Positions 1 to 8,512 of a DNA stretch of 64,000 nt are shown piece after piece. The stretch is from Bremerella sp. TYQ1. Lineage in GTDB: Bacteria > Planctomycetota > Planctomycetia > Pirellulales > Pirellulaceae. The translations under genes and the position numbers were made by a program. The notes below the pieces were generated by a model. The model did not search any database. It was not told the DNA's origin and saw nothing but the letters and a program-made list of their open reading frames with translations. The stretch spans positions 4,092,001 through 4,156,000 of the forward strand of contig NZ_CP083740.1 of assembly GCF_020150455.1 (NCBI RefSeq). The letters run 5' to 3'. Position 1 is the stretch's first letter; each line of letters opens with the position of its first letter.

Positions 1-2
1 TG

Positions 3-3000
3 CTGGATAACTGCCCCGAGAACATGACGCAGCGACTCAACGAAGAGTCGATTCAGCGTCGTCAGCCATTTGGTGCTGCTCGTCAACACTTGAACGCTTA
101 CCTGAGCAACCGGCGAGCGAAACAACTGGCCCACGTCCGCTTGGCACTCATCTATTCTCGGATGGGTTACCCCGACGCAGCTGGCAAACAAGTGGATGTC
201 GTTCCGACCGCTTCAGCACGCATGCAATGCCGTATCGAGTGTTTTATCACGCTCGCTCATCAGGCCATGCGTCGCGACGACTTGAACGAAACGATCGAAT
301 ACATCCACAAGATCGTCGATCGCCTGCATCGTGCGATCGAATGTGGTGCGATTGTCGACCCCTGGAATATCTTAGGCTTCGACGGTCAGTTCAGCCTGTT
401 TCCGGCGTACGAGAACAGCGTCCGCGATCATCGCGTCGACGATTTGGCTCGGATGATCGAACAGATCTTCGACTTGATGTCTCAAGCACTCAGCGAAGCG
501 GCTGTCCGCGATGACGAAGCGGTTCGCTCGAAAACAGCTTGGGCATTTGAAGAGTTCAGCATGTGGTGGCATCAGTTTGCGACTCATGAACTTTCGAGCG
601 TCGACAGTCCAAGTGGGGATGACGCGTTCGCGGCGGCCAGGCGTGTCGCCGATGCTCTTCGCTTGTGGCATAAAGCAGGTGCAGAAGCTGGCGATGTCGC
701 ATTCTGGTCGCCCCACGCCGAGATGTTTGATTCGCCCAAAGCGTATGGGTTGGTGATCCAGGCTTTGCTCGAGCGAAACGATTTCGTCACGACGATGGCT
801 CTGCTGATGCATTGGCTGGAGCAAGCGGACGACATTCCGCTACACCACCTCGATACGTCCTATTTCAGCATGGCGACGCAGTGGTTGCTGACGTTTCAGA
901 AGCATCGCGATGGCATGCCGGATACTCCAGAGAATCAAACCGAAGCCTGGCAGATGATCCAGCGTTTCCTTGATTTCCAGGAGGCCAACGCCGGTATTTA
1001 TAATCAAGTGCCTGGATGGTTTTCGAGACAGGCCAAGAAAGGGCAGTTCGACGAAGAACTGGACGCCCTCTTTCAAGGCGAAGAGCCAGGGGATGAAGAC
1101 GACATCTTCCAAGCCGCCTATGAAGATGTCACTTTCACCGACAGCACCGACGACGGCAACGAAGGCGCCGTTTTCGATGGCAGCACCAGCGGCTCCGACT
1201 CAAGCGAAGATCTGCAAGTGGAATCGCGCCGCGTGAACATGCACATCTCGTTTCTCAGCTGCGTTGCCCAGCAGTGGCAAATGGCCGCCTTCCAGGCACT
1301 TCGCACGCAAGGCGAAGGAGTCGTCATCGAAAAGCTTCTGCAATGGCGCGAGCAAGCGATCAGCAACTACCGTGAGCTGCTCGAGCTGTTGCTAGTCGTC
1401 AATCAGCACAAGCTAAGCGATATTAGTGGCGATCACCAAGAGATGGTCGAATATGATCGTCAGCGAGCCGTGAAGGAATTCATGCTCGAACGTATCATTA
1501 TGACGACCGTCAGTACTGCTTCGGCCGCACGAATTTTGTCGTCCGTGGTCGCCGCGATTGCTCCCGAACATAAGCAGTCGCTGGAGAACTTGGAGAAGGA
1601 GATTGGCGCCGAGCAGACCCTCGCGGTCGATCTCTTAGCGTCGATCCTAGCGGGTGATGCGGAAGGGGTTCAAAAGCATTTTCCGCCGATGCTGAACACG
1701 CTGAAAGACAAGCCGCTGCTCTATGTGCCGATCTCGAAACGGGGTGGGCCGCTGCGAATTGTTTCGACCCGTGTCCGCCAATCCACCATCCGAGAACTGC
1801 TGCACTGGTTGCCACGTGTGGGGCAGTACGATCTTTCTCGCCAGTTGCTCGACACGGCGCGAAAGATGGAGAACGACAACCCGATCGGCCCTGGTGCCAT
1901 TACCGAATTCGACGCCCTCTTCGAGACCGGCTTCCTCGCTATCATCGATGCCGTTGTCGCTTCCTCGGAAAGCTGGGAAGTTGCCAACGAAGGCTCTTTA
2001 GAACTCGATAACGCTTTAGTCGAGTGCCTTGAGCATGTCACGCAAAACCTGCTGATCGTATGGCTCAACCATAGTCGAACGCTACGGCTATCAGCAGTCG
2101 AAAAGTTCTCGGACCCCGCTCAGTGGAAGCTGGTACAAGCTTTCATTCAAAGGTATGGCGCCGACTTGTTCACCCAGCACTTTTTCAATCGAGGCAACAT
2201 CCGCAGTATCTTACATGGCGGCGTTGAAACGTGGATCGAGAAAGTCCGCCAGCAATGGCCTGACGATGACTGGCCGTTGTTCATTCAAGCGATGGGGACC
2301 AACATCAATCGCACGGAATCGATTGCTTGTTTCAGCATGGTTCTGGAAGCAGTCCTCGAGAATTTTGCCGAGTACCGCGACTACAACAGCACCACCACGC
2401 AAAGCGACCGTGGCGAGTACTTGTACATGTTCCTCGATTTCCTGAGACTTCGTACGGCCTACGATCGTGTATCGTGGAACTTGAAACCGATCGTGATGAC
2501 CCATGAGATCCTCGTTCGAACCGGGCATGCCGATGCCGCACAGATGTGGCGAAAGGCCCTCGCCGATCGCATCGAGGACGAGGCCGACAAGTACGTTCGC
2601 AAGCTCCGCGATCTGCAGCGGGAGTATGCCATGCAGATGCCGACGGTGGCCGATCGTATCAAGGAGCGATTTGTCCGTCCCCTGGCCGTCGATCGGATCT
2701 GCTCCCTGGTCGAACAAGCAATGACCAATATGGGTAGCGAAGAGGCCGACACTGCTTTCCATTTGCTGTATGACGAAGCAGAAGCATTGGTCGAGGAGCC
2801 AAGCGGAGTTGGACTTGATATTCCGACATGGCTCAAGGCCCTCGATGAAGAAGTGACCAAGGTAGAACTCGAAGCTAGCTTCTCGACCGAGAACGAAGCC
2901 TGGCAACCTGGCGAAGCGATTCCGCTCAGGAAACTCTCTCTGGAAGAAGTTCACGACCAAATCGACAGCTGGACAACGCATTTCCCTTCCGGCGGAGACG

Positions 3001-3014
3001 AGGAAGAGGAATAA
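3..3014 (+). CDS. Large alpha-helical (TPR-like) protein of unknown function, 5' end probably outside the window
   Basis: The frame is open from the window edge; the first ATG is at 24, but no stop precedes it and no convincing ribosome binding site is seen, so the true start may lie upstream. The visible part is about 1000 residues, almost entirely helical in character, with TPR-like A/L/Y periodicity near the N-terminus. An acidic linker (about residues 350-395, many D/E/S/T) divides the chain, and it ends in a run of glutamates. No signal peptide, membrane segment or catalytic motif is visible, so a cytoplasmic scaffold or adaptor is the best inference. It stands about 125 nt upstream of scpA on the same strand and could be co-transcribed with it. 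I do not recognise the family. Confidence 0.8.
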   Translation: MDNCPENMTQRLNEESIQRRQPFGAARQHLNAYLSNRRAKQLAHVRLALIYSRMGYPDAAGKQVDVVPTASARMQCRIECFITLAHQAMRRDDLNETIEYIHKIVDRLHRAIECGAIVDPWNILGFDGQFSLFPAYENSVRDHRVDDLARMIEQIFDLMSQALSEAAVRDDEAVRSKTAWAFEEFSMWWHQFATHELSSVDSPSGDDAFAAARRVADALRLWHKAGAEAGDVAFWSPHAEMFDSPKAYGLVIQALLERNDFVTTMALLMHWLEQADDIPLHHLDTSYFSMATQWLLTFQKHRDGMPDTPENQTEAWQMIQRFLDFQEANAGIYNQVPGWFSRQAKKGQFDEELDALFQGEEPGDEDDIFQAAYEDVTFTDSTDDGNEGAVFDGSTSGSDSSEDLQVESRRVNMHISFLSCVAQQWQMAAFQALRTQGEGVVIEKLLQWREQAISNYRELLELLLVVNQHKLSDISGDHQEMVEYDRQRAVKEFMLERIIMTTVSTASAARILSSVVAAIAPEHKQSLENLEKEIGAEQTLAVDLLASILAGDAEGVQKHFPPMLNTLKDKPLLYVPISKRGGPLRIVSTRVRQSTIRELLHWLPRVGQYDLSRQLLDTARKMENDNPIGPGAITEFDALFETGFLAIIDAVVASSESWEVANEGSLELDNALVECLEHVTQNLLIVWLNHSRTLRLSAVEKFSDPAQWKLVQAFIQRYGADLFTQHFFNRGNIRSILHGGVETWIEKVRQQWPDDDWPLFIQAMGTNINRTESIACFSMVLEAVLENFAEYRDYNSTTTQSDRGEYLYMFLDFLRLRTAYDRVSWNLKPIVMTHEILVRTGHADAAQMWRKALADRIEDEADKYVRKLRDLQREYAMQMPTVADRIKERFVRPLAVDRICSLVEQAMTNMGSEEADTAFHLLYDEAEALVEEPSGVGLDIPTWLKALDEEVTKVELEASFSTENEAWQPGEAIPLRKLSLEEVHDQIDSWTTHFPSGGDEEEE

Positions 3015-3140
3015 TAAATCAGTCCCGCGTTTTCAGGAATTCAATGCCAGCAAGCAGAATCTACCTGAGAACTTTCCTTCGTCGACGTCTCCTGTGCAGC
3101 ATGTCGACATTCCAGGCCATCGTCGAGACGGTACCCATTA

Positions 3141-3923
3141 ATGAACTTTCGAGTTGAAATCCCGATCTATCGCGGACCGCTCGATTTGTTGCTGTACCTT
3201 GTGCGAAAGCATGAGCTCGACATCGTCGATATCCCCATCGCTCAAGTCACCCAGCAATATCTTCAGTACCTCGAGATTCTGAAAGCACTTGATGTCAATA
3301 GTGTCGCCGACTTCCTGGAGATGGCGAGTACGCTGATCGAAATCAAATCGAAGCTCGTTCTTCCCCAAGTCGAAGATGCCGATGAGGAAGCCATCGACGA
3401 CCCCAGGGAACAGCTCGTCGAGCGACTGCTGGAGTACAAGCGATTCAAAGATGCGGCCAGTCTGCTTGAAGACCAAGGCCGCAATTGGCAGAGACGCTTC
3501 ACTCGGATTGCTGACGATTTGCCTCCACGTAAGATCGACATGGCCGATCAGCCGATCAATGAAGTAGAACTGTGGGACTTAGTCAGTGCCCTCAATCGCC
3601 TTCTCAAAGACAACAAGGCCCAGCAGCCTACCAATATTGTTTACGACGACACCCCCATACGCGTACACATGAAAGCCGTTCATCAACGGATTGTCGAAGA
3701 AGGAAAAGTCCGCTTTCACACGCTTTTTCCGTCGGATGCTGCCAAGACACGGATTATCGGCATCTTCCTCGCCCTGCTCGAATTGATTCGGCACTATAAT
3801 ACGCTGGCCCATCAGGATGAAGGGGAAGACGAAATCTGGATTACCGCCGGGGAAGGCTTTGAGGCAGAAGTCCAATTCGAAGACGTTGACGAATACGAAT
3901 CCGGAAAACTCACCTCTGAGTGA
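3141..3923 (+). CDS. scpA: Segregation and condensation protein A (kleisin)
   Basis: ScpA is the kleisin subunit that joins the Smc ATPase heads and, with ScpB, forms the bacterial condensin that compacts and segregates the nucleoid. The 260-residue product matches the usual 230-260 length. The N-terminus has the family hallmark FxGPLDLLLYLVRKxELDIxDIPI followed by ADFLEMASTLIEIKSKLVLP, the helical region that contacts the Smc neck. The C-terminal winged-helix part, with a typical LLELIRH segment, is present near residues 210-235. scpB, often the next gene, does not follow; an RNase Z-like hydrolase and hemW do. The ATG at 3141 is the natural start because the kleisin homology begins at residue 1. 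Confidence 0.95.
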   Translation: MNFRVEIPIYRGPLDLLLYLVRKHELDIVDIPIAQVTQQYLQYLEILKALDVNSVADFLEMASTLIEIKSKLVLPQVEDADEEAIDDPREQLVERLLEYKRFKDAASLLEDQGRNWQRRFTRIADDLPPRKIDMADQPINEVELWDLVSALNRLLKDNKAQQPTNIVYDDTPIRVHMKAVHQRIVEEGKVRFHTLFPSDAAKTRIIGIFLALLELIRHYNTLAHQDEGEDEIWITAGEGFEAEVQFEDVDEYESGKLTSE

Positions 3924-4013
3924 ACCTTACCGGATGGATGCGAGTCCCTTTCTTCCACGTTTCCCCGGAAGTTGGGAAACCCAAAGTGATACGCACGCTA
4001 GATACCGAAGACA

Positions 4014-4853
4014 ATGCTCGATAACGCCCCGCTGCGAAAACTGGAATTCAACGGACTGACGATCGAGGGATATTCCCGCGCGGCCGTGCAAACCTATTGG
4101 CGCATCCCCGAGATGAAGCTTGGCTTTGATCTTGGCCTACAGCCATGGGACTTCATGGGCACGGCAACCTGGTTTGTTTCGCATGCCCATCTCGATCATA
4201 TCGCTGCACTACCGGTCTATGTTTCTCGTCGACGACTGATGAAAATGCCGCCACCGGTCATCTATATGCCCGAAGTGGCTGTCGGCCCTGCACTTCAAGT
4301 TTTGAAAGCGTTTAGCCGACTCGATCGCGGTAAAATGCCCTGTACGATTCATCCGGTGCATCCCGGCGAAGAGATTGAGTTGTCTCGTGAGTTAGTCGTG
4401 AACGTGTACGAAACGAAGCATACCGTTCCGTCGGTCGGCTATATCGTTTCGCAGCGCCGCCGAAAGCTAAAAGCAGAATATCAAAGCCTGCAAGGCGATC
4501 AAATTCGTGATCTGCGATTGGCTGGCACCGAAGTCACCGAAGAGCATCGACATCCGCTGCTTGCCTACCTAGGCGATAGTCGCGCGGAAGCGATGGACGA
4601 CTCGCCGCAGTTTTACGAGGCCGATATCCTGATCATGGAGATGACGTTCGTTTCGCCTGAGCACCGCAAAGAAAAGATCCACAAGATGGGGCATATCCAT
4701 TTGGACGATGTCGTCGCACGAAAAGATCGTTTTCGCAATCAGAAAGTAATCGCTTCGCACTTCAGCACGCGTTACAACAATCGTCAAATCCAAGAGCACG
4801 TGAAGGCCAAACTCCCCGACATGCTCGACGGTCGCCTCCATTTGTGGCTGTAA
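4014..4853 (+). CDS. Metallo-beta-lactamase-fold hydrolase, ribonuclease Z-like
   Basis: The 279-residue protein carries the metal-binding HAHLDH motif at residues 57-62. Further likely ligands are the His in TKHTVPSVGY, the Asp in YLGDSRAEA and the His in ASHFSTRYN. This order of H-x-H-x-D-H, His, Asp, His is that of the RNase Z/ElaC branch of the superfamily, which cleaves the 3' trailer from tRNA precursors using two zinc ions. The flexible arm seen in classical tRNase Z is not obvious, so substrate assignment is an inference and a different phosphodiesterase role is possible. The gene lies between scpA and hemW on the same strand with short spacers (about 90 and 31 nt), suggesting a common transcript. 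Confidence 0.8.
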   Translation: MLDNAPLRKLEFNGLTIEGYSRAAVQTYWRIPEMKLGFDLGLQPWDFMGTATWFVSHAHLDHIAALPVYVSRRRLMKMPPPVIYMPEVAVGPALQVLKAFSRLDRGKMPCTIHPVHPGEEIELSRELVVNVYETKHTVPSVGYIVSQRRRKLKAEYQSLQGDQIRDLRLAGTEVTEEHRHPLLAYLGDSRAEAMDDSPQFYEADILIMEMTFVSPEHRKEKIHKMGHIHLDDVVARKDRFRNQKVIASHFSTRYNNRQIQEHVKAKLPDMLDGRLHLWL

Positions 4854-4884
4854 CATACTGAGTCCGCTTTGCGGAATTCGTTCT

Positions 4885-6012
4885 ATGATCCCGCCGCCTC
4901 GCAGTGCGTATATCCATGTTCCTTTCTGCACGCACCGCTGTGGATACTGCAACTTCACGGTAATCGCCGGTCGAAATGACCTGACAGGCGCTTACCTAGA
5001 AGCAATTGAAAAAGAACTTCAGCTTCTCGAAAAGCCGTACGAAGTCGACACACTTTTTCTCGGAGGTGGGACGCCAACGCATCTGTCGCCGAGTGAACTG
5101 GAATGCCTACTCAAGCTGGCTTCGCAATGGTTTCCGCTGAGCAAAGATGCTGAGCTTAGTGTCGAGGCGAACCCAATCGACATCACCGCTGAGAAAGTGG
5201 ACGTACTCCAAGCTGCCGGAGTCAATCGAGTCAGTCTTGGCGTGCAGTCCTTTCGCGATAAGAAACTGAAACTCTTAGAACGCGATCACGACGAACGCCA
5301 AATTAAAGATGCCATCGAGCTGATTCTCCCCAAGATTCCCAACCTGGGGATCGATCTCATTTTTGCGACCCCAGACGAATCGCTACAGCAGTGGGAGGAA
5401 GACCTGCGCAAGGCGATCGACCTTGGTGTTCCGCACATTTCTACTTATGGGCTCACATTTGAAAAAGGAACGACGTTCTGGAATCGACTGCGTCATGACC
5501 AACTCGCCGAAGTTGACGAAGAGATTCAGCGAGACATGTACTTGTCGGCAATCGCTCAACTGACCGCCGCTGGTAGGGAGCATTACGAAGTTTCCAATTT
5601 CGCAAAGCCGAAGCATTTCAGCCGACACAACATGCAGTATTGGCTCGGGAAAAGATATTTTGCCGCTGGCCCAGGCGCATCGCGGCATGTCGGGATGACT
5701 CGCGAAACGAATCATCGTAGCACCACCACCTACATCCGCAGAATGCAACAAGGCCAGTCTCCAGTGGCAGAACAGGAAGTGCTCAGCCAGGAAATCAAGG
5801 CCAGGGAAATGCTCGCTTTTGGTTTAAGAATGATCTCAGGCCTACACATTCCCACCTTCCAGAAGGATACAGGAATGACTCCATGGGACTTATGTAGGGC
5901 AGAAATTGATCACTTCTTGGAGCTAGACCTACTAACGTACCGTTATGAGCGCTTACGATTAACGCGTAAAGGACTACTCGTCGCCGATGCCATTTGCGTC
6001 GAGCTCTTTTAG
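4885..6012 (+). CDS. hemW: Radical SAM heme chaperone HemW-like protein
   Basis: This is a 375-residue radical SAM enzyme of the HemN/HemW family. The [4Fe-4S] motif CTHRCGYC is at residues 15-22, followed by a long GGGTPTHLSPSEL segment and the SVEANP and GVNRVSLGVQSF strands of the partial TIM barrel. The HNxxYW motif (HNMQYW) seen in HemW is present. HemW binds heme and is thought to insert it into respiratory proteins; these proteins were long annotated as oxygen-independent coproporphyrinogen III oxidase, but the short N-terminus argues against true HemN activity. It starts 31 nt after the upstream hydrolase gene. The assignment as HemW rather than HemN rests on length and the HNxxYW motif. 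Confidence 0.88.
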   Translation: MIPPPRSAYIHVPFCTHRCGYCNFTVIAGRNDLTGAYLEAIEKELQLLEKPYEVDTLFLGGGTPTHLSPSELECLLKLASQWFPLSKDAELSVEANPIDITAEKVDVLQAAGVNRVSLGVQSFRDKKLKLLERDHDERQIKDAIELILPKIPNLGIDLIFATPDESLQQWEEDLRKAIDLGVPHISTYGLTFEKGTTFWNRLRHDQLAEVDEEIQRDMYLSAIAQLTAAGREHYEVSNFAKPKHFSRHNMQYWLGKRYFAAGPGASRHVGMTRETNHRSTTTYIRRMQQGQSPVAEQEVLSQEIKAREMLAFGLRMISGLHIPTFQKDTGMTPWDLCRAEIDHFLELDLLTYRYERLRLTRKGLLVADAICVELF

Positions 6013-6383
6013 CCTTCGACAGCACAATACGCTGCAATACGCCCTTTACACACTCGCTCCGGGGGACATCCGGGCATCTGCAAACTATAAGCCTACTACC
6101 ATTTCAAATATGGAATATTGGCTCTATCTAATATTTTGTTCTTTGTGACGAAGAACGAATCAAGTAAGGTGAATAAGTGTGGTGCGAAAAGATTTTTCGA
6201 TCGCCACACGAAACTCTCCCTACTGAATTTGGTTCAACCTGAAGAGCTCTCGACGAAAGAAGCGTTAGACGGCTCTTCCTCTACGGAACAAAAAAAGTCG
6301 AGGCGTCGATTTTGTCGTCGCTGGGCCGTTCCCCTGCGACGTCACACCCCCAATTTTTGGCCAGTAACCCTGGGAGTGACGCC
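6013..6383 (+). other. Intergenic region between hemW and the pentapeptide gene
   Basis: This 371 nt stretch is more AT-rich than its surroundings. An 89-codon open frame (6118-6387) has no recognisable domain, unusual composition and no good ribosome binding site, so I do not call it a gene. The region probably carries the promoter of the pentapeptide-repeat gene, but I could not place -35/-10 boxes with confidence. Confidence 0.4.
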
Positions 6384-7013
6384 ATGATTCAGATTAAGCA
6401 TCGCAGCACCGGCGAAGTGCTGTACGAGGTCGATGCAGATACGCTTGCGGGCGCAAAGCTCGTCGGCAAGAACCTTGCCGGCGCTGACCTCTCTTCGCTC
6501 GTACTTCGCAACTGCGTCTTCGATAGCGATAACCTTGATGAGGTATCCTTCGAGAATTCGGATCTGGAAGGAGCCAGTTTCATGGGTGCCAGTGTGAAGC
6601 ATGCCTGCTTCGATGGTGCCAACATGGTCGGCGTTGTCATGACCGACGCGATCCTCAATGAGTCTTCATTGAAGAATGTTAACTTGAGCAAAGCGAACAT
6701 GCGTTACGCCAAGCTTCACAACTGCAATCTTTCCTCAGCACGGCTTGTTGAAGCCGATATCAGCATGTGCGACTTGCGCTGCGATATGCCTCGGACAAAT
6801 CTTACGAGAGCTGACCTGCGGGGCGCAAATTTGACAGGGGCCGATCTCACGAATGCCAAAGTCGACGAAGCAAACTTTACCGATGCTTCGATGACCGATG
6901 CCCATCTTGAGGGCTGCTACGTAGAAAGAGCCATTAACGCGTGTGCTAAGCACAAGCCCTTCAAAGCCAAGCCGCACGTCATTAAGCGTCCCTGGTGGAT
7001 GGTTTGGGCATAG
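6384..7013 (+). CDS. Pentapeptide-repeat protein
   Basis: The 209-residue product contains tandem A(D/N)LXX pentapeptide repeats from about residue 20 to 180 (for example DLRGANLTGADLTNAKVDEA), which fold into a right-handed quadrilateral beta-helix. Such proteins are structural scaffolds; a few (Qnr, MfpA) mimic DNA and protect gyrase, but nothing here marks it as a Qnr protein. The start at 6384 is preferred because GGGAG lies about 8 nt upstream and the product then begins MIQIKHRSTGEVLYEVDAD, directly before the repeats; an upstream in-frame ATG at 6312 would add a low-complexity leader. It has no signal peptide and converges with the DUF1501 gene across a hairpin. Confidence 0.85.
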   Translation: MIQIKHRSTGEVLYEVDADTLAGAKLVGKNLAGADLSSLVLRNCVFDSDNLDEVSFENSDLEGASFMGASVKHACFDGANMVGVVMTDAILNESSLKNVNLSKANMRYAKLHNCNLSSARLVEADISMCDLRCDMPRTNLTRADLRGANLTGADLTNAKVDEANFTDASMTDAHLEGCYVERAINACAKHKPFKAKPHVIKRPWWMVWA

Positions 7014-7032
7014 ACATAGACGCTGCTTAAAG

Positions 7033-7066
7033 AACTTGTCCTCTCACAGAACCGAGAGGGCAAGTT
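7033..7066. terminator. Hairpin between convergent genes, possible bidirectional terminator
   Basis: Arms AACTTG/CAAGTT and CCTCTC/GAGAGG form a 12 bp stem with one internal mismatch and an 8-nt loop, placed between the convergent pentapeptide (stop 7013) and DUF1501 (stop 7076) genes. There is no strong U-run on either strand, so its efficiency as an intrinsic terminator is doubtful. Confidence 0.5.
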
Positions 7067-7075
7067 GGCGCATAG

Positions 7076-8512
7076 CTACACCAAAATCTTTTCGACGATG
7101 TTCCCGTGCACGTCGGTAAGTCGAAAATCACGACTTTGAAAACGATACGTAAACTTCTCGTGATCGATCCCTAAGAGATGCAGCAGGGTCGCGTTGAGAT
7201 CGTGCACATGAACAGGGTCGGACGTGATGTTATAGCCAAACGGATCTGTGGACCCGAGCTCGAAGCCAGGTCGAACGCCAGCCCCAGCGAGCCACATCGT
7301 AAAACATCGACTATGGTGGTCTCGACCGTAATCTCCCGAATCCGTCTTTCCTTGAGCATATGCGGTTCGCCCAAACTCTCCGCCCCAAACGACAAGCGTA
7401 TCTTCCAGCAGGCCAAGGCGGCTTAAATCGTTAACTAATGCAGCGGAGGCTTGATCGGTGTCTCGACACTGAAGCGGCAGTTCGGTGTTCAAGCTTCGGT
7501 GCTGATCCCAGCCTCGATGAAACAGCTGAATGAACCGAACGTCTCGCTCCGCAAGCCGGCGTGCTAGTAAACAATTCGCCGCATAGGTGCCTGGCTTTCT
7601 TACATCTTCGCCATAGGAAGCGATAATCGACTCAGGCTCGCTTGAAAAATCGGTCAGACTTGGAATCGACATCTGCATACGATATGCCATCTCGTATTGA
7701 GCAATGCGACTCTCAATCTCAGGATCGCCGACGGCAGCGGCTTGGCGTTCGTTCAGTTGTGTAATCGTATCAATAACGCGGCGGCGGTCACGCATGGAAA
7801 CACCCCTGGGGTTGTTCACATACAAGACTGGGTCGCCACTTCCCCGGAACCGAACACCTTGATATTTTGACGGCAGGAATCCGCTCGACCACAAACGATC
7901 GAAGACTGGCTGCTGATCAAGCTTGGCACTCCCCTGCGATACCAAAACGACGAACGACGGCAGGTCGTTGCTTTCACTACCCAAGCCATAGCTAAGCCAA
8001 CTTCCCAAGCTAGGGCGTCCTGGAAGCTGATGCCCGCTAACGAGCAGCGTTAACCCTGGGTCATGATTGATCGCCTCTGTGTGCATGGAACGTATGCGGC
8101 ACATCTGATCCGCGATACCTGCCTGGTGAGGAACAAGCTCGCTAAACCACATTCCCGACTTTCCGTGTCGAGCAAATGCAAACTTGCTTGGCGTCAACGG
8201 AAGCATGTCTTGTTCGGATGTCATCGTCGTCAGGCGTTGTCCCATACGCACCGACTCTGGCAACTCCTCTCCCGCCATCTGCTGAAGGGCCGGCTTATAG
8301 TCGAACAGATCGTGCTGCGACGGGGCCCCTGACTGACAAAGATAGATGACGCGTTTCACTTTCGCCGGAAAGTGCGGAATGGTCGCTTCACTCGCCGAGA
8401 GAGGACCTGCCGAAAGCGCATGAAGCCCAAAAGCTCCAAGCGAAACGCCTGCCGAACTGAGAAAAGACCGCCTCGTTTGACGGTCGGCGAATTGCTGAAA
8501 TTCGTGTTCCAT
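7076..8512 (-). CDS. DUF1501 secreted protein (sulfatase-like fold), Tat substrate
   Basis: This 478-residue protein belongs to the DUF1501 family, which is greatly expanded in Planctomycetes and has an alkaline phosphatase/sulfatase-like fold. A twin-arginine signal TRRSFLSSAG at residues 13-22 leads into a hydrophobic segment, so export through Tat is expected. Features typical of the family are LCQSGAPSQHDLFDYKP, VVWGGEFGRTAYAQG, GRDHHSRCFTMWLAG and a C-terminal THLLGIDHEKFTYRFQSRDFRLTDVHG-type segment around residues 435-470. Substrate is unknown. Its ATG overlaps the stop of the upstream PSD1 gene by one base (TGATG), so the two are translationally coupled, the usual arrangement of these families; they probably act together on an extracellular substrate. 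Confidence 0.92.
   Translation of the reverse strand: MEHEFQQFADRQTRRSFLSSAGVSLGAFGLHALSAGPLSASEATIPHFPAKVKRVIYLCQSGAPSQHDLFDYKPALQQMAGEELPESVRMGQRLTTMTSEQDMLPLTPSKFAFARHGKSGMWFSELVPHQAGIADQMCRIRSMHTEAINHDPGLTLLVSGHQLPGRPSLGSWLSYGLGSESNDLPSFVVLVSQGSAKLDQQPVFDRLWSSGFLPSKYQGVRFRGSGDPVLYVNNPRGVSMRDRRRVIDTITQLNERQAAAVGDPEIESRIAQYEMAYRMQMSIPSLTDFSSEPESIIASYGEDVRKPGTYAANCLLARRLAERDVRFIQLFHRGWDQHRSLNTELPLQCRDTDQASAALVNDLSRLGLLEDTLVVWGGEFGRTAYAQGKTDSGDYGRDHHSRCFTMWLAGAGVRPGFELGSTDPFGYNITSDPVHVHDLNATLLHLLGIDHEKFTYRFQSRDFRLTDVHGNIVEKILV

Noticed and set aside
6118..6387. 89-codon frame before the pentapeptide gene
   Set aside because: Composition is unlike a protein, there is no ribosome binding site, and it overlaps the preferred start of the next gene.
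6384..7013. Pentapeptide protein as a Qnr-type quinolone-resistance determinant
   Set aside because: Although GyrA has an unusual Pro at position 87, this protein has no sequence hallmark of Qnr/MfpA and pentapeptide repeats are widespread with other roles.
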